Shown here piece by piece: positions 55,571 through 64,000 of a stretch of DNA of 64,000 nt (its first letter is position 1; the number at the start of each line of letters is the position of its first letter). The position numbers and the translations under genes are program-made. This DNA comes from Ctenosaura bakeri (Eukaryota > Chordata > Lepidosauria > Squamata > Iguanidae). The notes under the pieces were generated by a model that made no database searches, was not told where the DNA came from, and worked only from the letters and a program-made list of their open reading frames with translations. The stretch is from the NCBI GenBank assembly GCA_948474755.1, contig CAOLHI010000920.1, positions 124,001-188,000 on the forward strand. The letters are read 5' to 3'.

Positions 55571-56026
55571 GGCCATTTCTGCATGGGGCGAGGGAATCAC
55601 CCCGTGCCGCTACTTACTGGACTTTTCGACTCCCCGGTCTGGTCCACGCCACACCGGAGCAGTGCTTGCTTGTCAATATGCACTGCTCCGGCATCCCAAA
55701 TGGCAGTTTCCAGTTGGTCGAGGGTCTCGACTAACCGCTGAAGCTCGCCAGCCTAAAGCCTGCCCCCGGCAGATCACAGGCTTGCATTGAGGCGAGCCTG
55801 CGAATCTGCATAAGGGAGCAGGCTCGCAGTGGCACGCTCCGTGCTTTTGAAACACCTGTTTTTAGCAGTCTTTGACAAGCACGCTAGACGACCACTTGGG
55901 GTTGTTCCAGAGCGGACTGAGGTGAGAATCTACATTAAGTAGGTCCAACCCAGTCCGCTCCCAGGTGCAGACCTCCTCCTTGGAGGACGGACTGCACCAT
56001 TTTAAAAACCCTGTGCAGAAATGGCC
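55571..56026 (-). mobile_element. Multi-hairpin MITE type C (C4)
   Basis: 456 bp from GGCCATTTCTGCATGGGG to CTGTGCAGAAATGGCC, with TAC on the left and TAA on the right (one mismatch). The donor reads TACTTAC at 55611-55617 (minus-strand GTAAGTA). The hairpin at 55711-55738 pairs TTGGTCGAG with CTCGACTAA, where other copies have GTGGAG with CTCCAC. The central hairpin is at about 55844-55884. Confidence 0.82.
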
Positions 56027-56044
56027 TAAGAGTAAGTGACACTG

Positions 56045-56260
56045 AAGAAAAATAAGTATTTTTTTTATAAATTATTTTTATTATTTTCCATTAAGTTGTT
56101 TGGAGTAAACAAATAACAACATAGAAACAATGTCAAAACAACAGTTGAAAATACAATAAAGTATATAAACAAATGGTAAATAATGAATGCTAAGACAAAA
56201 CAATGACTGACTACATAACAATAACATGAAAAATTAAAAAAAAACACCTACATCTACATT
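56045..56260 (-). mobile_element. Possible L1 3' end, reverse strand
   Basis: A T-run followed by ATAAATTATTTTTATTATTT, then A/T-rich sequence, resembles the antisense 3' end of an L1. No coding part is present, so this is a weak call. Confidence 0.3.
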
Positions 56261-57085
56261 GATAGTTGACTTCTCACTCTGATAGCACTACAGATTGGAT
56301 AGTGCTTATTAAATACCCTTTTACATTCTCAATTGCAATGTATAACATTCTGTCATTAGAACTTGACCTGAACAAGGAAGGGCAGGGGGAGGAAAAGGAG
56401 GAGGGCAAGGAGGAGGAGGAGAAAGTGGAAGAGGTGGCGGCAGCTCAAGAATTTTGTTTGGGGTGATGATATCATTAGAGTCATTACAATGGAATCAAGA
56501 AGCAGAAATCCTGCCTATAGTTCTACTTGCTGTTTCCAGTAGCAGTGGTATCTGTCCCTCACCTCAAGGATGGACAAAGTGTGGCACAGAGGCTGCATGC
56601 AACTCTTGGGACCACCAAGTGCAGCACCAGAAGTCTCTCAGAGGTACCCCAAAGCCCCCAGACTATTTTTTAAAAAATGAGTGATTTTTCTTCTCCCAAA
56701 TTGTCCAAAATATACCCAACCCAACATAGAGGTTTGCTTGCCTAACCCTCCAAAGCCTCCCAAATGTCCCCAAAACATAAAATAAGTCTACGAAATTGGT
56801 CAAATTGCCATCTGGAAGTTATGTCTCATCACTTCAGGTACACCCAAATGTACCAGTGTAGCCCTCCAAGCAGGTGCAGGGTGGAAAAATAGTCCCATCA
56901 TCACCAACTGCACACCCCTGCTGTGCCTGATCCAGAAGGACACATTCTCCATTGCTGCTGCTTGTTCCACCACTGTCATTGCCATTGTGCTTCCCCTTCC
57001 TTACCCAACACCATGCTTCTTTTTCCTACTGCCACTGGAGATTTCCATTCCATCTAGCTCAGAATGTTTCAATTACAATGCTTCA
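56261..57085. other. Unrecognised sequence with a purine-rich tract
   Basis: A GGA/GAA-rich tract lies at about 56374-56440 and makes the poly-glutamate part of the frame 56266-56466. Nothing else is recognised. Confidence 0.42.
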
Positions 57086-57715
57086 GATCATTTCTGCACT
57101 ACATAGTTTTTGGCCCTTTCCGCACAGCATTTTCCATGTGAAAGGGCACCTGGAACGTCGCACAATTGTGAGGAGCAATCTGCACGATGCACTTACAATC
57201 ATGTGACACTCCAGGAGCTGGCAGGGCCTGATTTTTCATTTTCATTTTTCATTTTCAGCTAGAAGCTGAAAATGGTGTGCAATCACGCATTGCTCCCGGG
57301 CCCTGCACACACTTACCTGGTGTGCAGAGCCTCCAGAGCTGCACCGGTCATGCTTCCTGCCCCAGCGCAGCCTGCGAAGGTCCCAGGCTGCACTGCGGAA
57401 GGAAGAGGTGGGGCTCTTGCACAAGCAGGCAGCTCGTGCAGAGCCGAAGAACCCCGGACGTGAAAGCCCTCACCAGAGGCTGCTCACACAATCCCCACAC
57501 CCCAGCGCTGGAAGAAGGTAAGGTGCAGAAATGGCCATAGTGTTACTATTCCACTTTCAACATCCTGTGAGATTCTGGGGTTTGCAGTTTAGGGAGAGGC
57601 ATTTAGAATTCTCAGCCAGAGATCTCTTTGGCCTCAGTAAACTACAAACCCCAGAATTCCACAAGATGTTGAAAGTAGAATAACAGCACTATAACTGCAT
57701 AGTGCAGAAATGGCC
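57086..57715. mobile_element. Foldback MITE type A (A5), split by MITE B3
   Basis: The left 26 bp (GATCATTTCTGCACTACATA and on) precede B3. The rest (GTGTTACTATTCCACTTTCA to ATAGTGCAGAAATGGCC) follows it. The ends fit a clan terminus on both sides; flanks TCA and TCT nearly match. The nesting shows type B was still moving after this type A copy landed. Confidence 0.8.
57112..57536 (-). mobile_element. MITE type B (B3), nested in A5
   Basis: 425 bp, reverse of B1: it starts GGCCCTTTCCGCACAGC and ends CTTCCAGCGCTGG-type sequence reversed (CCAGCGCTGGAAGAAGGTAA) then GGTGCAGAAATGGCC. CACTTAC at 57310-57316 is the donor GTAAGTG on the minus strand. A second donor-like AAGGTAAGGT lies at the right end (about 57515-57524), reading outward. 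A triplicated ATTTTTCATTTTC is at about 57230-57257. Confidence 0.83.
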
Positions 57716-58546
57716 TCTGTCTCAGAGGAAGACATTTTACCCTGGTGAGCTGTTTCTGAGGCTGGTAGGTCTTTCTGCCAGAAGAAGCCACTGGTTGGAA
57801 GCTACTCTGAAGAGCCACAGTGAACATATTGCTGTGGCCACCCTGCCATATGATGATGTCAGCAAGGAACACTAGGAGATTCCAGAGAGGGGAGATGATT
57901 TACCACTCCTCTCAGTCTGCAACCAGAAGCAGCAGAGTAGGCAGCCTTGAGTAATTTCTGATCACTAATTTAATGTACTAGAAAACACAGTCTATCATTT
58001 TGAAATCTTTGTAGTGAGGAATGGGTAGGTGAGTATTGCACTGAGATGAAACATGAGAAACCCTCACCACCTGAATTAGCATATTTACTTGCTTTATTGA
58101 AAACATTATAAGTTAAGCCAGTCAGTGACCTTTATCTACTCATTTTTGTTCCGTGCTGCAATGACTCAGTGCTTATTTGCCTACACTGTACACAGCATAT
58201 ATTTAAAAAATTAAATGCATACTGAAGGCAACAATTAACATTATGTCCATAACAAAAGAACTCCTGGATCTCTTTTAATTTCATCCCCCTATTATGTCAA
58301 AAATAACTGTGACCACAAATTGTGGAGTATTTTGTTCTCTAATTCCATCTTTATGGAAGCTTAAAGATAACATTACCACTACCAGACAAGACTTGACCCA
58401 CTCTGTAGCTGGCAGGGGTATTCTAAAACAGGCCAGCCCAACTTGTGACCTATAAAACCAAACACAGCCCACAAACTGGGCTGATCACTGATACTAAAAG
58501 TGCTGTTTTTACTATACTAGGCAAGCAAGAACAAACAGAATCCTTG
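57716..58546. other. Unrecognised noncoding sequence
   Basis: No recognisable element or gene. Confidence 0.42.
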
Positions 58547-59000
58547 GGCTTTTTTGCACTTGCTGGGGGAAACAGGGCATTGTGATACTTACCGGGCTGG
58601 CACACACCCTCTGCTGATCCATGCTGATCCGGAGCAGTGTGCGCCCACGCTTCACACTTCTCTGGGGAAAAAATGGCACTTTCTGGTTTGTGGAGACTCT
58701 CCACCAACCAGAGAAGCTCTCCAGCCTAAAGCCCGCCCCCGGAAGATTTGCAGGCTTGCGCTGGCGTGAGCCTGCAAATCTACACTTAGTGCAGCGATGG
58801 ACTGGGGTGTGCTGTGCTATTGAAAGTCCTCTTTTAAGCAGTCTTTCAATAGCATGGCGAACCACCAGTTCTGGGCATTCTGGAGCAGACTGAAGTCCGT
58901 ACATACATAAAGTAGTCTGGACCCAGTTTGCCCCCAAGTGCAAATGTCCTCGCCGGAGGACGCTCTGCCCTGTCTCTAAATCAAAATGTGGAAAAGGTCC
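58547..59000 (-). mobile_element. Multi-hairpin MITE type C (C5), TSD TTG
   Basis: 454 bp from GGCTTTTTTGCACTTGC to AATGTGGAAAAGGTCC, with TTG at 58544-58546 and 59001-59003. The donor TACTTAC is at 58586-58592 (minus-strand GTAAGTA). Hairpins: GGTTTGTGGAGACTCTCCACC at 58685-58707, GATTTGCAGGCT with AGCCTGCAAATC at about 58743-58779, and the central GCTATTGAAAG with CTTTCAATAGC at about 58815-58853. Confidence 0.85.
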
Positions 59001-59093
59001 TTGTTAAGCTGCCTAGGATTCTTGAATCTTCTGTCCATCAACATACAGTTAGTATGTGTGCGTGCACACATACACGTGCACACACTGAGGCAA

Positions 59094-59209
59094 TTAACAA
59101 TCAAAAGTGAAAAGTATAACATGAGCAAATATTGTTTTAGGTGCAGCCTTCTTAAATTGCTAAAGATGAAGCTTTTGCTCATGTTACATTTTCCACTTTT
59201 GATTGTTAA
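59094..59209. repeat. Inverted repeat with 36-bp arms
   Basis: TTAACAATCAAAAGTGAAAA (59094 on, continuing to about 59129) is the complement of TTTTCCACTTTTGATTGTTA, which ends at about 59209. The arms differ at a few bases and surround a 40-bp loop. CA-rich sequence to the left and a (TG)n tract to the right extend the symmetry. No clan terminus is present. Confidence 0.85.
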
Positions 59210-59642
59210 CTCTGTGTGTGTGTGTGGGGGGGGTTAACTGCATCTTTCTGGTATCCAGGACAAATTTAGTGGAAGTGCTGTCAGTTTTATTTCTGAATAT
59301 ATTGCAGTTTCCAGCAGCAGCAGGAGGAACTGATATAAGTCCACCTGAGATTGAAGGATATTCTTACCAGTAGGGTATATTCCATTAAGTTCTAAAATGC
59401 TAGGGAACTGAAGGCCATGAAAGGCCACACCCTTAGCAAAGAATTATTCTGGCAATATTTTGGTGTGTTAAATCAAAGTCAGCTTGATGGCAGTTAACAA
59501 ACAAATCCTATACACTGGTTAGTTCCTGGTTCTTCACTGTCTTGGAACCAAATAACTATCAGTGACACAGCAGAAGACCCAATTTCTCTGTGTGCTCAAG
59601 CAAGCACATGCAGTCTGTATAAGTGAAAGTATCATGCAAACA

Positions 59643-59871
59643 AGAGAGCTGGTGTGCTGTAGTGGTTTGAGTGTTGGAGCATTGGACTATGACTCTAGAG
59701 ACCAGGGAACAAATTCCCTCTCACCCATGGAAACCCATTGGGTGATCTTGAGCAAATCAGACTTTCTCTGCCTCAGAGGAAGGCAAAGGCAAACCCCTTC
59801 TGAGCAAATCCTGCCAAGAAAACCCCATAAGTCAGAAACGACTTGAAGGCACACAGCAACAACAATCACAC
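59643..59871 (+). mobile_element. Sauria-type SINE, nearly full length
   Basis: It has the head GAGCTGGTGTGCTGTAGTGG with TTTGAGTGTTGG (A box region), a worn B box, ACCCATTGGGTGATCTTGAG, CCTCAGAGGAAGGCAAAGGC and AAATCCTGCCAAGAAAACCCC. The tail is ATAAGTCAGAAACGACTTGAAGG with CACACAGCAACAACAA. An extra GAGCATTGGA repeat lies in the head. It is the best preserved Sauria SINE here. Confidence 0.9.
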
Positions 59872-60487
59872 AAATAAAAATAACATTCCATATTACGAGG
59901 TAGACCCTCACATATGCAATTTCCTTCCATTTTGGAGCTTGGGTGAACTTGGAAAGTCCTTAACACAACATGTTAAATCATAAGTGTTTGGAAGGGGCAG
60001 GGGATTGAACATTTCATTTAGCTCAGATTCCTTCCTTATGTTCTGTCATGATGTGCTTCCAACATTCTGCCAAAGGCATGCGGAAGTCTCTTTCCACATA
60101 CCAAAAAAAGAATAAGTGAGCCTTACTAGAAATTGGGATAGGAAATAGATTTGGAAATCATCACAGTTGCAGTGGCACCTAAAGCCAGAAGAGCTAATGA
60201 GAACAGCCTGCGAGAGTGAACACAGCACAGGGGGGAAAAATAGACAATGGAGAAATGAATCTTGTGGGGCCCCTTTGGAGAGCAGAAGAGGTTAAGGGAA
60301 AGAGCCCTCAAAATAAATGGAATAGGAGCAATTGGTGAGAAGGGAGGTAAATTGGTAGAGGACAGTGTCACAAAAATATTAAGAAAGAAGAAACTTTAAG
60401 TTCATAGCATACGGCCGAAGACAGAAATAGTTTTTTAGAGAACAGAAAGTGCTTTGAGAATGACCTTCCTTCCTTACCATTGTATAT
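59872..60487. other. Unrecognised noncoding sequence
   Basis: No recognisable element or gene. Confidence 0.42.
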
Positions 60488-60701
60488 CTCCACCTTTCTT
60501 TTGGCATACTCTTTGATAATTCTGGTCAAGCAAACACTGGGCCAAAAGTCCTCATTTGATATCTTTCAACTGAATTAGGTCAGAGAGGGCACAAAATAAC
60601 CTTCTCCTGCCTAATTCAGATGAAAGGTATCAAATGAGAACTTCGGGGCCTACTGTTTGCATGACTAGATAGTGAAACAGTGTGCCAAAAGAAAGATGGA
60701 G
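60488..60701. mobile_element. Foldback element of a separate family
   Basis: The two halves are inverted copies of about 95 bp. CTCCACCTTTCTTTTGGCAT on the left pairs with the complement of GTGCCAAAAGAAAGATGGAG on the right, and TCCTCATTTGATATCTTTCA pairs with the complement of TGAAAGGTATCAAATGAGAA. The loop is about 20-30 bp. The ends are not the GGCC type, and I cannot see a target duplication. Confidence 0.8.
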
Positions 60702-63325
60702 AAACAGCCAAACTAGCCTTCCCTTCATTTCTGGGCCTGGAAAGTGAATTTGAAGGCTAAAAGTTACTTTCCTGAGTTCCCTCTGGTCCTGGCTTCTGCT
60801 TTCCATCATTCAGATTTACTCCAGCATGCCTTGGAATTATGCTATATCCCAGCATAGTGCTCTTTTGAGAGTAGTAACCATTCCTCCTCACTCCATAAAG
60901 CCACATAGAACAATGTGACATATAATGCATTAGAACATTCTGTGGAAATTAAAATGGTGGTAAGTAGCAATGAAAAAAATGGCAGAGGAGCCAGTGAGAT
61001 TGGCATTCTGCATTCATATTCACCCCTATCCTCTAATCCCGAATGCAAACTTCAGTACTGTTAAGATTATACAGCCTAATAAAAGCAAGCTTTATAAGTT
61101 TTCAAAGAACACAGCCCCTTGAAAAATATGTTTACCAGCAGTGATGTTGGAATGAATATACACGGTACCAGAAGCAATCCTGTCTTATACTCCATCTTGA
61201 TTTCTGGGGGAGGAAGACCTCTTTTCATCCTAACAATGTCAAAAGAGCCAGCCAGCCATGATGAATGGGCATAACAGCCTGATCTACTTATTCTGCTTTT
61301 CTAGAAGAATAAAAAGCTTTAGAGTAATTGCAAATCACAGTCTCTTCCTCTCTCCTTATGCTGCTGACGAGATTTATCTAACCTCCTGAAAAGCAACTAC
61401 TGTAAGGTGAAGCAATGCAAATTCAACAACGCATACATTTTCCATTAGACTTGGAAATATGTCACGGATGGGTAATTAGTGCTTTCTACCTGTTCTCTTT
61501 TTTTTTAAAAAAAAATCCATCTGAACTACTGCTGAGTAATTTGATGCAATGTAATTAGCATTATGTGTTAACATGCTATTGGCAGCACTTTTTTATTGAG
61601 TCTGAAAAAAAAAGATGACATCTCCACTATGGTTAAGTTCAAATAAAAGCAACACATGTAACAACAGAGGGTGCCCTGCTGATGGAGGCACCATCAGGAA
61701 ATAAAGTGCCTACTTTCCCTGTCTATGTCTATTTTCAAGGTACACACTTGCTATAAGACATCTGAGTGACTGGAAAATACAGTTTTTCACCGAATTAAGT
61801 GAGTAGTCCTGGACTCATTTCTCTGTTTACAGTATGATGGATTTTTCCACAGGATTATGGGAATGGGCAGTAGAGAGAGAATTAGGCCCCTGCAGGTGCT
61901 CCTATTCCTAGCCTAGCCTAGCCTTACTCCTTCCATGACACATGTATCTGCTACAGCTCTGCTACAAACTTTTGTCACACCACCATGTGTTAGGCGTAGC
62001 TTGAGGGCTTCCCTGTTTTACGCCTTTCTCACACTCAGTGTGGTATGAGTCTTCAAAGTCTGAAGCCTCTGTGCTCCTATAATAACCAATTTGGAGGGTT
62101 TTAACCTTTTTTTAAAAAAAAACTCTGGATGAGGGAAGATGGCTTTATAACTGTCACAGGAGTCAGTCAACCAATACATTATCAGCATAGCTTGATAAGG
62201 AAATGAGAAGGAGACAGCCAAGGAAAAGAAAGTCAATCAGTATTCTGCATAGTCAACTTCTCTCTGAAACTGAAGGAATTAATTGGCTCATCACACTTTG
62301 ATTCTTTCTTTGTCTGTGTCCAAAGGGATGACTGCAGATCCAAACCGGGTCCCTTCACTCTTCAAGATGTGTATACTAGATATGGGTCTAAATGTATAGA
62401 TCAGTGGTGACTAGTGGCTTTCATGGAAGAGGTAGTCTATTTCTTAACTACTCTTTTCCTATTTTTAAAATTATGGAAGAGTAGATTTTGATTGAACATT
62501 GAAAGGATTCAACATTAGGATTGAGATCACAGCACGCTGAGAACCCTTCACAGAAAGTTTCATGACAGGGAAAGTTACAGCAGCAGCTTACTGACTCAGA
62601 GGCAAATTCCTGTTGGTAATCAACTCTCCTCAGATAATGGTAGAGCAAAGAGATTGCACAAGACATGTTCAGGATGCTCTCTATAATTACAAGGACCATA
62701 GGAATTTAATGCAAGTGAAGTGGTGGTGGGGAGAATTTGTTCAAGCTCAAGGCATTGTATGCAAGCCTTTTAAGAGGGACACTAACCTACTTCTCACTTT
62801 CTTTTCTATAACAGCTTTGGAATTCTTGGAACTAAAAGAGATCCTTGATTCAACAGTGACATCAGTGGGCTTTCTGCATTCTGTACTAATTGGAATGACT
62901 TTGAAAAAATATTGTTAAGACTTTTAAGATTGTAAGTCGAATAGTATGAATTAAAAAAACATTTTAAGTGGACAAAGGATTTAATAATATTAATATTAAT
63001 AATAATATATTAATCTTTAATAATATTAAAGATTGAAAATATACTTTCTAAAGAGGGAAGATTGATTATTTTTATATGTTCTGCAAGTAAAAATGGACCA
63101 AGGAAAGAGACTACCCTATAATGAGAAATGTTATGTTTGTTATGTTATCTTTGTTATGTTATGTTTGTTTTTGTTGTTGGGATTTTTGTTTTGTTTTTGG
63201 TCTGAGAGTGGTACCCCAGTGAGACCAATCAGAATAAAAAGAGAAATGAATTAGCCAGACTGTGTCATTGCAGCTGTGGAGATAAATGTGTTAACCCTAT
63301 TTTTGTCAAGTTTCTCTTCAATAGC
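60702..63325. other. Unrecognised noncoding sequence
   Basis: No gene or named repeat. 62975-63035 is AT-only repeats; 63130-63200 is T/G-rich and might be an L1-type UTR. Confidence 0.4.
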
Positions 63326-63365
63326 AAATAAAATAAAATAAAATAAAATGAAATGAAATGAAATG
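63326..63365 (+). repeat. (AAATA)n(AAATG)n microsatellite
   Basis: Five AAATA-type units change to four AAATG units. Confidence 0.9.
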
Positions 63366-63666
63366 CATGATGCAATCCCTAGAAGATGAAGATCCAGAGA
63401 TTTGGCAGGAGAGACTGGAGAAATTGGAACTAATGAAAAATAATATTAAGAGTCTTAGATTACTTGATCATGGAAAACAGAGAATTTGATGAAGAGGAGA
63501 TAGTGGAGTTTGGACTGGAAATTATAGGTGTAGTTTTGGATCAGAAGTGAGCCTGGAGGAGCCACAGCAGAGTATTGGATTTGCAGAAAACAACTGTGAG
63601 GGGATTAACACTAAAAACATGGAAAAAAAGGAGAAGATAATTTGGATCTTTGTCCTAAGAGACATT
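63366..63666. other. Unrecognised sequence, possibly decayed L1
   Basis: Plus-strand residues such as EDEDPEIWQERLEKLELMKN look coiled-coil-like and purine-rich, as in an L1 ORF1, but the frame is short and I cannot confirm it. Confidence 0.2.
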
Positions 63667-64000
63667 GGCCATTTCTGCATGGGGCAAGGGAATCGCCCTG
63701 TGCCAGTACTTACCGGACTTCTTGGCTCCACACTTCAGTCCAGGCTGGTCCGGAGCAGTGCATGGCTGCCACTCCACACTGCTCTGGGGATGAAAATGGC
63801 AGCTTCCAATTGGTCAAGGCTCTCCACCAACCACTGAAGCTCGCCAGCCTAAAGCCCACCCCCCGCAGATTGCAGTCTTGCACTGGTGCAAGCCTGCAAA
63901 TCGGCACCGGAGCACGGGCATGGAGTGGCATGCTCTGTGCTTTTGAAAGACCTGTTTCAAGCAGTCTTTCAAAAGCACACTGGACAACCACTTCGGGTTG
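63667..64000 (-). mobile_element. Multi-hairpin MITE type C (C6), cut by the window end
   Basis: It starts GGCCATTTCTGCATGGGG after ATT (63664-63666). It follows C4 block by block: donor TACTTAC at 63707-63713, hairpin ATTGGTCAAGGCTCTCCACC, and the central hairpin GCTTTTGAAAG with CTTTCAAAAGC at about 63939-63976. The right end lies beyond 64000. Confidence 0.83.

Noticed and set aside
56266..56466. Acidic poly-Glu frame
   Set aside because: Produced by a GGA/GAA-rich simple tract; no other protein feature.

Overview
The window looks like intergenic or intronic DNA from a squamate reptile, most likely a lizard. I found no host exon, rRNA or tRNA gene, or CRISPR array. The organism call rests on the mix of mobile elements: Sauria-type tRNA SINEs with a BovB-like tail, a real RTE-BovB coding relic, CR1/L3 and L2-like LINEs, an L1 3' end, a Penelope-like element, and many short non-autonomous DNA transposons. 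The open reading frames are short, and almost all are chance frames or fall in low-complexity or repeat sequence. Those that make sense as protein (L1 at 993-1560, L2-like at 3489-3664, CR1 at 17276-17569, BovB at 34940-35310, Penelope at 28478-29709 and 30576-30790) are broken retroelement fragments.

Layout. 0-4 kb: L1 3' end and an L2-like fragment. 4-8 kb: foldback MITEs, a reverse-strand solo LTR and two longer MITEs, some nested. 8-18 kb: mostly unrecognised sequence with CR1 ends, one SINE and one MITE. 18-24 kb: two unusual CpG-dense MITEs (18307-18998, 23346-24097), an L3-type LINE and another MITE. 25.6-31.3 kb: a stack of insertions, namely a MITE, a solo LTR abutting it, a mariner-like element, a SINE, and a Penelope-like relic split by a second solo LTR. 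32-42 kb: a mariner-like element carrying a retrocopy-like insertion, BovB with a nested SINE, L2-like LINEs, a MITE and CR1. 42-53 kb: sparse SINEs and foldback MITEs, one of which split a CR1. 53-64 kb: several MITEs, an L2-like LINE, two foldback hairpins and a SINE; the last MITE runs off the window end.

The most interesting content is a clan of at least 19 Harbinger-like MITE copies and fragments. They share ends of the type GGCC-N-TTTYYGCAC and, in most full copies, flank a 3-bp target duplication. There are five internal types: a 200-bp foldback (A), a 375-425-bp type (B), a 440-467-bp multi-hairpin type (C), a 690-750-bp CpG-dense type (D), and the related copies E and F. All 13 copies of types B to F keep a near-consensus 5' splice donor although their interiors are otherwise very different. 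That suggests a shared exon-donor module from an ancestral autonomous transposon that can splice out into flanking DNA. Nested and paralogous sites in the window allow an insertion order to be worked out without outside data. All family names are by eye from sequence features; no database search was run.
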